In this document: in pieces, positions 23,301-28,894 of the stretch | Layout of the letters: each line of letters opens with the position of its first letter | Numbering within the stretch: position 1 is the first letter of the stretch | Assembly: GCA_008330645.1 (NCBI GenBank) | Contig: VLTN01000006.1 | Coordinates: 62,001 to 126,000, forward strand | Length of the DNA stretch: 64,000 nt | Reading direction: 5' to 3' | From: Cafeteria roenbergensis | Lineage: Eukaryota; Sar; Bigyra; Bicosoecida; Cafeteriaceae | Notes under the pieces: model-generated | Database searches by the model: none | The model's input: only the letters and a program-made list of their open reading frames with translations | Told to the model about the DNA's origin: nothing | Translations under genes and position numbers: made by a program

Positions 23301-23781
23301 CCTGCACCGCCCGTCGGGCGAGCGTGGGGCCAGCTGCAGCATCCACGGCCGCGAGCGGCGAGCTGTGAGCGGACTTGAGGTCGGCGTCCAGCCGCAGCAG
23401 CGCCTTGGATCCGGCGTCAGCGGGAGCAAGCTTGGACGCGGTCGCTGCCCAGGTTGCCTCCCCCGGGGCACTTCGCTTCTGCTCCTTGGCTTTGGCCTTG
23501 GCCTTGGCTCCAAAGCTGGGGGTGTGCAGGGAGTGCTGCCGGATCTGCAGGGAGACTGCGCGAGCCCCGTCTGCGAGCGCCCCGGCGACCGCGCTGCCGG
23601 TCGCATCGGAATGGGCATCGTCCTTAGCACGAACTGCGACGCTCACGCGGGAGAGGGCCTCGAGGGCCCGCTCCCATGCGGCGGCGGCGTCTTTGGAAGC
23701 GTCTTCGATCAACTTGGCCTCATCACCGGGCTCGTCGTCTTCAGCCTGGGCCACCGCCGCCTTTCTGGCCACGCGGAACAT
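5308..23781 (-). CDS. PHR-family RING-Cys-relay E3 ubiquitin ligase (MYCBP2/PAM/Highwire/RPM-1 type), ~6157 aa, single exon
   Basis: Giant E3 ligase read without interruption over 18.5 kb. Approximate residues: RCC1-like repeats 850-1145; PHR domain 1 at 1760-1923 (includes FKGSPVHNGWSM); PHR domain 2 at 2374-2680; CUB-like sandwich 2855-3057, interrupted by an Ala-rich insert; Gly-rich FG/MFGG repeats 3328-3510; SPRY 4194-4328; DOC/APC10 domain 4856-5104; Cys/His cluster with LPCGHPCGGV ~5870-5890; RING 5913-5960; tandem-cysteine domain 6028-6157. Human MYCBP2 passes ubiquitin from a mediator Cys (GGEARC) to a second Cys (FFCFGTTHFC) and esterifies Thr. Here the mediator Cys is ~6041 (codon 5659-5661), the Glu base ~6054, the downstream Cys ~6089 (codon 5515-5517) and the His ~6100. 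Human MYCBP2 is 4678 aa, so this is larger, mostly from Ala/Gly-rich insertions and Asp runs. The first in-frame ATG is at 23781; the frame continues upstream only into low-quality sequence. Confidence 0.95.
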   Translation of the reverse strand: MFRVARKAAVAQAEDDEPGDEAKLIEDASKDAAAAWERALEALSRVSVAVRAKDDAHSDATGSAVAGALADGARAVSLQIRQHSLHTPSFGAKAKAKAKEQKRSAPGEATWAATASKLAPADAGSKALLRLDADLKSAHSSPLAAVDAAAGPTLARRAVQEAAIARSESTQADIDAARTSLVEAAAKGALAKLSKQEAKLKAQADAKEAAAKAAEAKRLEAEGKPPSPEGASKEGAAAGAAALAEPAAAALVLAALRASGLALLAGDQAPAAGASTATVQALLGSGDDTQGGAVGAARGSSPGLPALPAAMAVGMGGFFAFLEAASASHPELCVGPVEHIAASLTDLQPGELASMAEAGADGQKSMAERLVDCLAVFAQSEGPACAGGQRGPLARGKAFAITGLAALAAATASPRIAARAGAVLLRCRASLPPQAEPTGLAEPPVVSSLVLSTLGMPASEAGCWPSPEAACGVVLSDLTAFAPAATPEAAAAAASAGAGAAGAAAAAAAAKASADDDAGPDGPSSVIASAVRDGVMFALVLSMPLDADTDAEGSSCRLRLVRLMTGEGGAASGEVQAVRSFAVPGAAARGRALAEAGCQLACVAADRVVASADPAAALLLLHDPSGVCASAMGLTGPSAHQSGLFALSPESLEQLPGAAGFVEVEGWSGPASAASAASAASAASAGAASAEVSPSASSASGEALSRVVFAAWDGGIASLERVSAPGGGSTGATDERACALCRLVPLLAADAEGAPLRSGEPRTVAVPPTATECQPRVLVGQVRAGVSRGAADAPTPAGRLLPAARRAAAAGGGAADKGDSESPPAFLSSVAVAADAVLGIDPAGRVMVLGNGSAFFGASAPAVEPALSAGKWVQLPLPRGEEAAAVIAHPSARHILILTRTGALLSAGRHEEGQLGQASTGSSKGAVGYVSTLPMPIAAEATAAAAKASAKPGRKTAGGDAGDALGGDDDDDDDDDDDDEKEGAAAEGKEADAMAGAALGFGPVSAAAAAAAEGFGGGFGGGFGGGPAGGVRPGFGLAGSASVPAPVAAPAAKPADATQKRPDARVVSAAVTPTGSVAVASDGTLWVWGTDSGRGELPLARRGAMPARSRLPVPARVPGLDACSVVRVAASATCCAVLGTSKSAPTLAVLGAREGALPWRGVSPTRHVPLPTAAGAAGKGALESALLACGDGWAAVSSGEGARRRVSILGRVPAAAAAAVAARKAKGPADAGAVAAGAGADGAPADDVWAVAEAGGSADAWRASVSSLCGADSRLFFHVSAGGQAGESGIMQLEVGAALARAANPAADGAGAASLLAADAVSPEWIDRSAGGTGSTAAAAVATVAPGPHGSLVGVSVPDPLPASRLPHCTVVPGPRGSLALANPLEPSIGPKCESSGAWALVGQGRVRVFAESAGPAASASSGKDSALTIVADEQCSAVLPKSVAAAAEASAARMGRKAFELAKSAAAAAGGAAGPSAEGLQAAASRGSDGGPALAAAESAGGNGQGGALSARAALDAGEAAAAAARAAASRGAVAVDAVFGSVWSAAAIEAVVQAAAAASSPSPSADAGRTGTSIALVRFSPVVVAGATPSPEHWPPAGQGDAAPDSSPASRGAQLAASARAVLAAGDDPRPASNSQQSLAAARAAAAVLLAPTLSPRRAGLVADVDADCYSVVARLLASMALRLHASPGSTEPAASAVAVIQKAAAAGKSAAPDVPAAAAPADGITQLTCGALLAAECAARGSVSSGQADQAAEQDSAEEFSVNRFKGSPVHNGWSMGQGGSFDAVVTSPSRDVRIIGIGCFGCSNPCTINVEVRRGVHVTGKLGGKQKLKVRGMAKPTISRLMFDEPIVVSAGEKLCLVQRTDNGMSGWYGDAQMMGGGMMGTKATGSDGTKWSYSNCPDPGNVGTGAQRGQLPMVIYDTSSGALAAPGGSQAVATAIRADADPAAMAAMLGASGASLAPFAGGGGVRAAVVVQGSMEAWRAAVRSAGVAAAAEEASSAIALLEASAAAHTGRIGAALSTAVGAASAQAGFGVLRLAVPRVVSAAEELKPGRTGGEEEAALASAASLLVSLRDVCERCLVAPNGSVVAAAAAQWPALLPYALPSRRLVTAALAAALEAAADPSRDAEAPRRVLAALLRGAASIESVVRALASGPVFPRLEAASYPIGRAPADLLAHGSAARSGAADSKEGDGLLLVKRHAGVAASGAGEDASASAGEAPASALWRDDEAWSRLWNLEGRDAAEEENLGEPAARSPLEAMLDGMAGSGGDSSDGSSISVAGLLELAGAWRDRAAASDGGWSEVQGEAGVMPALAAATLAVLRRSADDVEVALQDACPSHDSQKPDAGSSKAVPIKPASREDRPKGEHLHLCRGRTMFSNHFVTGKRPEAMVLSTLKVPAGKRAMLTGWGVPRAATRHRGVIAVAEESPAKQAAAIKALAAAKEDADALKNDEALRKFLTQGQQSAAFVASGCFDDGPFEGDAGGDDDDEDKDEDADGDDEGGGGGGMAGRRMGMGMGGGMAFGMGGGAGAGGVRQRVHQVGMGNMSSLAESGVDEDSTVLNPENAATMHGHGAGYVVPAMLDKPVELRAGVPVLLLQRSAVTDRQGMAELAALGFGGLDMEGDGEDRAGVVMDSTMHAVEGVITAEGVSLQFDEHVDPTCGRTCGTGGVFPVVYITLVDAAEHEDEAASAGADEPRGHAHAAASVAPLTAALRRFAVVADSLLTYALRSAELAARGRGSTSALASVCGCPVMSWVVPHCVRRLSVVATRVPAFSALFGGMLRALAVALDRSLTAPGLPGGQLGVEQGAGGAKVVCLDPLDGDESGAAVAAASEQAVADSAAATIRPTPGSAVVSPGPVWLERVIESAHPYSPLKPQRWDVVFPAGCGFVTAVLDDRCATAGTNDRLVISTGEGSEGVPEGLVLLSSGCGERAGGGWPSQPLVVPGRAVSVTFAPASEAAAEEEAPAAAAAAGGAQPAGGAARAAAAGAAAAAAAAAAGGGGAAAGAAAAAAGAGPPKPDAAPAKEAAAQEAAAEPDEAALAQRFGIRIRLIACLDPALAQSVAAGDTGSLALIQAAETASGHQALTAALSLRVRSTLQALLDSVALAASSAAQAVALHPQRCLPHRARLLRAVAAALGVDSGFATADFASASALAAVLESGRLADDVAEAGIQVDQLLSLSVFAGGLRKHADHWSALDPVGGLPRAFAQLLADFTAADADASLVAAQAGAFEESKAGDDEDDAGLSKPVGAGARLATWLASLAIAEDRAAEKAWAAAAFAKHAAAAARAAQQAGDDAWTSAVGGGSPGSEEASMPTFGGEPMMPADGGFAVGGPGGGGGGGMFGGPGGGGGGMFGGPGGGGGMFGGPGGGGGGMFGTAGGGGGMFGGGGGDGGGGGGFGGPGGGGGGMFGGPGGGGGGGGMFGAPGGGGGGGMFGAPSGPGGGGGFGAPSGPGGGGGFGAPSGPGGGGGFGAPSGPGGMFGVPAPGGDGGSAPGHPTGFSAPGGDGGSDLMGQAADGGAAATAGAPEAGGKFAALSARVDAAKARLSAIQESLAASCETPLQRFPGGRLVAGPGSPFSASRGVLAAAIVSADAGADVIASSAWLKHVAEGSGALAPASLMDTALASQAEADGEMSRLVSEAPAALALVEAAKAAVAAAEEALAKAQEAGSAAAPEDTASATLEPLGVDISALAESGEADPAEAVVACRAAAAEATSSRLPLALRPIVSLWRTSLAVVRASAAEGDPAARARLVAVLGGPQSSEVAPALAPGPAQAAGADAGTRAAGAGVSGEEALAADEAADSGPTLLAAWLVMQAELGASETAMTPQLRKLGKLGESGKELESVEGIEGIRALGAASKKMVEFWKQLDKSPDDWMFTEPPSLDSDAGAALGAASLEAAASSGPASTAPSAPSAQPARRVAPAAKAADDDEDGAGGVRAARFGGFGGGFGGGFGGGGFGGQPGKPEEHALKARGPAADLLAVGSSTGAWLRKVPGKDWKGLSASTLSQMAALWALRRAAGARTRLVLPGAQQAPAVAKSLLVEAGSAAGAGEDAVEVPNVGIDLRKSRLAPLRSLEDEMAGKRGGDDDDDAGGEGDAGAPLKLVAGPAKAPQAGQVMGGFGRGAGVEKYPLVVGPSWGKQSAPRASPSQEEQAKEEEEEAEEAKKKAAMSAAAGEPEGALKAGTARKAAVGGEQFDGRVFYFECEVISTGKDGSGSVVAGVVAEGAEGISGEFGTKYGEAFTFDGGKGFCPASALGKLGGFDEGDVVGVYWLPSLRCAGFTRNGVDLGPRFMPAAVMADGSDQPMLRGLRPAVMLREGAVVALNFGGVRVIRSADGGPPTLAPAQPFACAEFEEARLRSMAEVEARLAAVLGASVGEGDDKGGASRPAAAAKAGASREPAAALSPGGRKADAASAQATRLAHSAAGAALVAAVSARSGAASLSAIESAARVALAFASARNASRASDTAAARPLPSVAAEAGSAALVAAEAATSAGVRPVELAVGQELEAQRAVTGVARLGAAASSDGVASSSALGAPPALGRAASSNGSGAAAASPGPSLRRAASEGAGEEQGQDEASAPAPGRSLVDRPSAGLLAMASPDGACGGSPAAASGQLAELLRATLCPDFSAEQVVAAAGRASAALSARVRALCGLEACVSDGSSRPALRVPTALQCALWAAGSAIGADEASRPLLEEVATLSTAADPAVRVLERRAALLLLDAACSQMVRPAGSPSFGAATGAAGEAGRHGVLSALRGVVVSALRVWACHGTLSTAETRAALSTPVFDCLRRIVGCRGLDGAVARASAFPGAAAWAIAAAGASSLPVPRLIGSDGAGDKQAKRARAEAAAAACARVPPHWCPSQWQGVDITSAVNFGTSSNAGRAVALRDSTLETFWENAANGDKSPSVTLAVKADAAREAVGAAEEEAAWLLEVLVFIDHSRDSSRKLRSIELAVSLAGGNQGDEPAAGGGAADDKAPEGADEDADEGGKAAAVGHAAPVGFDGRPVVAADGLGGGDEDADAPADDDADAQAKAGSVAVSRAFPARGYVGWIRLPLPLAGGGGVASACDPVLLQSGGADARLCLSLKATGSQCRIRAVRLVATRCAVGGPANALAVMPSPGAAEAWMAPLRGPALELFRSLAGSAVAAVADAARSRQQALGDGSASRASPLGLSSGDAGAALALPLSAAIIDGASGSDDSLRKARASGLRTLTMVAAEMVKEASRMRAARAAAAAAFRAGAKAHKHAAKPAAAASAAAGGAAAAAASAKGAAAAGGPADDGGKRPAEAAGRDDPDAAVDPVAVAAAADAGLDDEYAFELVAVVAGLARSLAASATTLSARATAATALGALDGRLCAGLLQMLAAGTARVQRAAVAALADLLPLADPARADAACTGLAPLETTLGGLAGAAAGLAAEQQDAVTAASDRPPSQDQDATARQLTASGQAGSVVGLLLLVASACRALQIRGSAAGRTVRFKTVASTSSGLPAPSDAAAAARALSIVRSLAESHSAALDTAEQACAAAVAEATEAADAASAAAAAAGEGAAAGAATERANAARRAAETAAASARLALARMAARVSAAPAAVVRAAAALRSPGDHPWPAMTAASPDGRASVAAVLAALEAPLSHAADVAAAGGAALVAVAARSCGWAARARAVAALATACVPVRVAGVAAAPARAAHSPAVWAATAAVALASAHAEGAAPWLADAARTAVCGQERSAQPDSAAAGGAAAASAGGAASPPPRAADALSDPVANPAPAPAPAPAHRSGSAVDAAELRRAWQLEVEGGADSVRAELSWARLTVFTGKSNALSVLEVRRDPARAARGEEELERCRFCQCELTPDRLPASASEFAAFASVCSDMLCQMSANDCCTQILPCGHPCGGVRGEDAHLPCFFGCDGQAMAGDDLCTICTERLDAAPSIRLGSCGHVVHLDCTKQQVAARWPGARITFRFMGCPLCSEIMEHPALEKCMAESTALRRSVREKARMRLQYMGLEGHAAVTDPSSDWYRRPVDYALHRFAYYRCHKCGDAYYGGEAQCEAGMAGKEVDESELVCPRCQPFSAEVCTKHGLTTWKCRFCCSEAVFFCFGTTHFCELCHNDPGGMQNLESSGRLPTCPAGPNGKQLEGECPLHIVHPPTGTEFCLGCPLCAQEKTF
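6480..6511. repeat. GGGGGC hexanucleotide run inside the PHR ligase gene
   Basis: About five copies of a GGGGGC unit on the plus strand, coding for Pro-Ala repeats on the minus strand just upstream of the zinc-binding C-terminus. The G-runs could form a quadruplex on the non-template strand. Confidence 0.75.
13345..13488. repeat. 36-bp tandem repeat, four copies, coding for FG-containing units
   Basis: The hexamer gccagg recurs at 13345, 13381, 13417 and 13453, an exact 36-bp period, and the intervening bases are nearly identical. On the minus strand each unit codes for a 12-residue block (FGAPSGPGGGGG). It lies inside a longer Gly-rich stretch (about 13250-13800) of related GGMFGGPGG units, so it looks like recent tandem duplication within an older repeat. 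Confidence 0.9.
20841..20882. repeat. Trinucleotide run coding for poly-Asp in the PHR ligase
   Basis: A run of cat/cgt/cgtc triplets on the plus strand codes for about a dozen consecutive Asp residues on the minus strand, between RCC1-like segments of the ligase. Mixed GAT/GAC codons suggest an older or selected tract rather than a pure slippage product. Confidence 0.7.
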
Positions 23782-24198
23782 TCGCGAACGCCTGGCGCTC
23801 GAGAGCTCTCCTGGGGCCCGGTTGCGAGGGACCCAGTGCGCATCAATTGGAGCCGCCCCTGGATCGGCGCTGGCAGAGGCTTGCGCGCGGAAATTTTTGC
23901 GATGTGACAGATCCTGGTCGGACGGTCGGGGCAGCTCCCCGTCCCCGGGCGCGCGCCAAGGGGCCGGCAGGCGTGTTTCCAGGTCGCGCAGCGTCGAAAG
24001 CGGGCGCCAGTCGCGTGCAGGGCACTGTGAGCGAGCAGCGGCGCTCCCCAGGCCTCTGGCTCGGTGAGGCGCACCCCCGGGGACGCAGCGCCCCGGTGCG
24101 CGAGGGGAGCCATTGCTCGCCGTCCGGAGCAAAAGTCTCGATTAGGGCCCTGGTTCGGGCTGCAGGCACACGCCGATCCACGCACACATGACTCACAC
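23782..24198 (-). promoter_or_regulatory. Upstream region of the PHR ligase gene
   Basis: This 417-bp spacer separates the ligase start from the stop of the transporter gene, both on the minus strand. It holds a clear A/T island, aaatttttgc at 23891-23900, about 110 bp upstream of the ligase ATG. The ligase frame stays open here back to a TTG near 24132, but there is no ATG and the residues look random, so I treat it as 5' UTR or promoter. Confidence 0.45.
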
Positions 24199-25662
24199 TC
24201 ACGCGTCGCTGTCCTTGTTGCGCGGCAGGCTGAGCGGGTGGCCGGCGGGCTGGACGGCTGCACCGTCCGCAGCGCCCGTCGCAGCGCGCTTGGCCGCGGC
24301 CTTGCTTTCAAGCGTCTCCATGTAGCGCACGTAGGCGTACGCCATGGAGCCCAGGAGCACGGTGGCCACGCCGGCCATGTTCTGCACATTGGTCGGGTTT
24401 TGCCAGATCATGAGCGCTCCGACGGTCTGGACGGCGGCCTTGGCCGTCCCGCTGATGTTGTGGGTGAGTGGGGACGTCACGCTGATCTGCAGCACGACAG
24501 CAATGCCGATGAGGAACCCCAGGATGCCCGATCCCATCATTGCCATCCAAAACGACGCGGACGCCATGGTCTCGGCGCTGTTGTACAGGACGTCCGCCTC
24601 CGTGACGAGGATGATGGGGAGAAAGAGGACCGACGCGATGACGTTGTTGACCCCGGTGAGCAGCCACATCTTGTCCCTGTTGGCGTCCACAAAGGGCTTC
24701 ACGAGGCCGAGGGTCTCCTTGGTGTAGATGGAGTTGAGCGACACGAAGAGGGACGAGGTCACTCCGAAGATGGTCCCGATGAGAGAGAAGCGCACCTCGC
24801 CCCCCGCCCCGAGGAAGAAGCCGCCCACGACGACGGCGAGGCAGCCCAGCACCTTGATTGAGGTCGACTGGCCGAGGATGACGAAGGAGAGCGCCACGTT
24901 GAACACGATGGTCAGCGACCGGGCCACGTTGTAGTACGACACCTCCACGTACTTGAGGCCTGCGCGCCGGGGACGCCGAGCGGGGACGGCGGGGGAGGGC
25001 ACGCACGGCCGGGCCGTGGCACGGGGCGCTGAGGCAACAGCAACACGCGGCGCCGACGCGCTCCCGGCGCGCGGCTGCCCGCGCGGGGACCAGCGAGCGG
25101 CTCACAGAGGTTGTTGAACGTGATCATGCCCACGAAGATGAACGACAGCTTGAGCACGCTCATCACCACCGCCTTGTTCAGCCGCATCTCGGGAAACTGG
25201 TAAAGAAACGTGCCTGGCTCCGCGTTGCGTCCCGCGACGCCCAGCCCCCAGCAAATGGCGGCCGTCACGACGCACTGGAACCTGCGAGAGGAGGGGGCCA
25301 AATTGGAAACCGCAGCAACAGGCAGGCTCTCTCGAAAGCGTGCACAGTCGCGGCGGCTGGCGACGGAAGCGCGGCCCGTTTGCGCGGCGAGCGCAGTCTG
25401 CGACTGGTCACGCCGCAGAGAGCCGCCCGGCCCGAGCAGCAGACCACCACTGCAACGGACGAGCAGTCTGGGCGAGCAGGGCGCGCTAGCGCATGCCCCT
25501 GACTCACCAGGTCACGAACAGCGGCGCATCGATGGAGGTGCCCGGCGACGACAGCAGCACCTTGTTCAGGAAGACGAGGCTGATCGAGATGACAAAGTAG
25601 AACAGAACGACGGCCGCGACCTTGGTCGTCGAGGCCTGCTGCGGCTCGCCCTTCCCGGCCAT
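24199..25662 (-). CDS. SLC35C1: GDP-fucose transporter (SLC35C1-like), Golgi
   Basis: Drug/metabolite-superfamily nucleotide-sugar antiporter, expected to import GDP-fucose into the Golgi lumen for fucosylation. Three exons: 25662-25508, 25281-25106, 24959-24199; introns of 226 and 146 bp with GTGAGT/GTGAGC donors and GCAG acceptors. The joined frame gives 363 aa, against 364 for human SLC35C1. It matches that family along its length: SISLVFLNKVLLSS in the first membrane helix, FVTWFQCVVT across intron 1, GMITFNNLCLKYV across intron 2, VEVSYYNVARSLT, SLNSIYTKE, and SPLTHNISGTAKAAVQT near the end, the segment typical of GDP-fucose rather than other SLC35 carriers. The ATG at 25662 starts MAGKGEPQQAS; the first membrane helix follows after ~12 residues. 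The hydrophilic C-terminal tail ends KDSDA. It shares its upstream region with the divergent aminotransferase gene. Confidence 0.93.
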
Positions 25663-25982
25663 TTTGGGACCCAGCGCCTCCGTGCACAGCGCTGGGGGCA
25701 CTCGACCGGCGTCATTGTCAGGAGCAGAGCCGGCAGCCGGACTGCGCCAAGGGCGGCCGCCGCGCAAGTCCGGAGCTGCGGCCGGGAACGAGCGCAGCCG
25801 CAGCCGCCCCTGCGCGCGCAGCTCTGTTGCACGTTCGCCGGACTTGCTATGATGCGCGAACGCGCCTCCGCACTCCCCGCAGCGGGCCCGACCGCCGCCG
25901 CTGCGCCATATTTGCAGCCAGCCGCCAATTTTGCCGCGGCCTCGCACATGCTCCCCGCACTCTTGCGGCCTGAGACCGAGCC
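25663..25982. promoter_or_regulatory. Bidirectional promoter between transporter and aminotransferase genes
   Basis: These 320 bp must serve both divergent genes. Two A/T islands lie side by side: catatttgc (25907-25915) and caattttgccgcgg (25926-25939), 40-75 bp upstream of the plus-strand ATG. No classic TATA box is seen. Confidence 0.45.
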
Positions 25983-28198
25983 ATGCTGTCCGTCGCCTCC
26001 GCAAGCCTCCGCGCAGCGACTCGCCGCAGTGGCCTGCGGGCCATGGCGACCCAGGCGCCCCTCGACGTGAGCCCAGGGGGCGCGATCTCGCGCTGCTGGG
26101 GGGTCAAGTTGGCTGGTGGTGACGCCCGCCCTTCGCGCCCGCTCCGGCGGGACGGCAACCGCACGGGCTCGGCCCCGCCTCCGCGGCCGCCCCCCGGCGC
26201 GCTGCGGGGTGGCACGGCTGGGATTGCCCTGCGGCCCCGAGGCGCGCCGGCAAAGCGCCGCAGGCCGGAGCACTCGCGCGTCACGGCGCGGGTTGCAGCG
26301 TCAAGTCGACGTGTTGCCGCTGGCCGCGAGCGCCCTCTCCGCCTCCCGCGCAGCCCTCCAAGCTGGAGATCAACCAGACTTCGGCTCCTCGCGTGAGTTT
26401 GTTTGGACGGCCCGTGGCAGCGCTTCTCTGGCGCTCCCGGGCGCCGCGCGGGCGATGGCGATCGCAATCCCGACTCGCGTCAGGTTGAGGCGTTTTGGAG
26501 CCGCCGCGTCGGCCTGGAACAAAAGCCTCGCTCCCGCGCGCCCCGCGCCCCGCCCCGGCCGCTGACTGCCCCCGCAGCCCAGGCTTCCCAACGCGGAGCT
26601 CAAGTTCGGCAAGACCTTTGCCGACCACATGCTGGAGATGGACTGGACCCGCACCGCCGGCTGGGCCGCGCCCACCATCCGCCCGTACGGACCCCTCGCC
26701 ATGGACCCCGCCGCCAGCGTGCTGCACTACGGCATGGAGTGCTTCGAGGGCATGAAGGCCTACATCGACGCGCAGGGCAAGATTCGGCTCTTCCGCCCCG
26801 AGATGAACATGGCCCGCCTCAACAAGTCCATGACTCGCCTTGGCTTCCCCGTGAGAGTGGCCCTCGCCGGCCCGGCACCGGCTCGCGCGCTTGCGCTGCG
26901 CGTGCCAAGCAGCGCAGGGCCCGCCCGCGCAGCCGTGGAGCCCGCCCCCGCGACACGTGGCTGCCCGTCACCCCCGCCCCACGTCGCCGCCGGCATTCAC
27001 TGCCCCCCCCCCCCCCCCCGGCTCCCCAAACGCACACTGAACCCACGCCGCTCCGCCCCGCCGTTGCCCTTCCCGCAGTCCCTCGACGGCGACGCCGCCC
27101 TCGACTGCATCAAGAGCCTGCTCCGCCTGGACAAGTCCTGGATCCCTCGCGACGAGGGCTTCAGCCTCTACCTCCGCCCCACCGCCGTCAGCACGCACCC
27201 CTTCCTTGGCGTGTCGGCATCCGACAGCATCAAGGTGTTTGTCATCACTAGCCCCGTCGGTGAGTCGCTGTCCCCGGCCTGATCGGCGACACGCCCGCCC
27301 GCTCCCCCCGCCCGCGCCCACCCGCGCTCACGCTTGCTCCTTGTCACGCTTCGCCAAGCCACCGCACCGGTGCGACGATCCCATGCCGCTCTCCCCGCCG
27401 CCCTTGCCTGCGCACAGGCCCGTACTACCCCGAGGGCTTCAAGCCCGTCACCCTCTTCGCCGACAGCGTCAACGTGCGCGCCTGGCCCGGTGGCGTGGGC
27501 GACTGCAAGGTCGGCGGCAACTACGCCCCTACCATCCGCCCCCAGGCCGAAGCCGCGGGCAAGGGCTTCTCCCAGGTCCTGTGGCTCCTTGGCCACGAGG
27601 ACGGCGGCCAGCTGACCGAGGTCGGCACCATGAACCTCTTCATCTTCCACCGCAACGAGGACGGAGAGGACGAGCTCGTCACGCCCCCCCTGGACGGAAC
27701 CATCCTTCCCGGAGTCACCCGCGACTCTGTCCTCGCCCTCGCTCGCAAGTGGGGCGAGTTCAAGGTGTCTGAGCGCAACATGACCATGGGCGAATTCACC
27801 CGCGCCATCGACGCCGGCAGGGTGAGCAGCGCCCGCTCCCTTCAATGCTCTACATCCGCGCCCGCGCGCCATGCCCGATTGACGCGCCACGGCGTGTGCC
27901 GGGCCATTCCCCTCTGCAACTGCTGGCTGCGTCCTGCTCCACCTGCCTGAGTGACCCGTTCCCTCCCCCCCCCCCGCTGTGCGCCTCACAGGTCCATGAG
28001 GCCTTCGGCTGCGGCACAGCCGTTGTCGTGTCCCCTATCCGCGGCTTCCAGCACAATGGCACCACCTACACCGTGCCGCTAAACAAGGAAGACCCCGACG
28101 CCGGGGCAGGCAAGCTCACCCAGCGCTTCTGGGACGAAATCACCGGCATCCAGTACGGCCGCATCCCCTCCGACTGGAGCGTGGTCGTCGACGAGTAG
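25983..28198 (+). CDS. BCAT: Branched-chain amino acid aminotransferase, probably mitochondrial
   Basis: PLP fold-type IV transaminase of Leu, Ile and Val with 2-oxoglutarate. Five exons: 25983-26066, 26578-26850, 27079-27259, 27418-27821, 27992-28198; introns 511, 228, 158 and 170 bp, all GTGAG...CAG. The product is 382 aa, typical for eukaryotic BCAT. Exon 1 codes only for a 28-residue Arg/Ser/Ala-rich, acid-free leader ([20 protein letters not shown]), which looks like a mitochondrial presequence. The mature part begins [19 protein letters not shown]. Family marks: [40 protein letters not shown], the PLP lysine Lys210 in [20 protein letters not shown] and GFGCGTA-like [14 protein letters not shown] near the end. 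Two introns carry pure C runs of 17 and 11 bases. Its stop faces the RBM25-like gene. Confidence 0.95.
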
Positions 28199-28894
28199 GC
28201 GCCTCCCGCGCGTCCGATCTCCGCTTCGTGCTTTGCAGCGGGCCAACAGGCCTCGACACCTGCCCCCCCCGTCGTGCCGGTGTGCCTGCAGCGCGCGAGC
28301 ATCCTGGCGATACGCGCCCCGCCCGAGGCGTCCTCGGCGCCGCACCGGGCCTCTCGTCCCCGGGCGGCGCCTTTCGGCGCTGGTGCGGGGGCAGGGGGAC
28401 GGGAGGGGGCTGCAGTGGCTCTGCCCACGGCCGAGGCTCACTCGAGCCCAAGGGGCGGCAGAGGGACTTGGTGCGCGTCAGTTATTACATGCGAGCGCCA
28501 GTGTGTGCCAGCCCGTTGTGGCGTGTGGTGTGTGGTGTGGGGGTGGGGGCAGCCGCAGCCTTCGCGTCAGTTGCGAGCATCGCTGCGCTGCTTCGAACAT
28601 GTACAGTCAGTGGGGTTTGGTCCTGGACTCAGACCCGTGCGCGCCCCCACGAGCTTCACCACCGCAGCCGCCAGGCACGCACTCAAACGCTCCAGCACAG
28701 CCCCGCGCGGCCCAGGTCAACGGCGGCGCGACAGCGGCGCTGCAAGCTCCCAGCGCGCGCAAGCGGTGCCACCCTGCCCGCAAGAGGCAGGCGCCCGCCG
28801 CAGCGAGCGGGAGCCCCGCCCCCAGCCCTCCACGCGCGTCGCCGCGGCAATCAGGCAGCCCGCCGCTCCCAACCGCCGGTGCGGGAGTCCGCGC
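28199..28894. other. Convergent 3' intergenic region
   Basis: Nearly 700 bp between two converging stops. It contains a G/T-rich stretch (about 28495-28550, TGTGG repeats running into GGGGTGGGGG) and the relatively A/T-rich GTTATTACATG near 28480, plausible 3'-end processing context for the aminotransferase transcript. I find no coding frame or RNA gene that I can support. Confidence 0.4.

Noticed and set aside
23782-24132. Upstream extension of the PHR ligase by 117 codons
   Set aside because: It would need a TTG start, the residues look random, and the A/T-rich promoter-like island lies inside it. The first ATG is at 23781.
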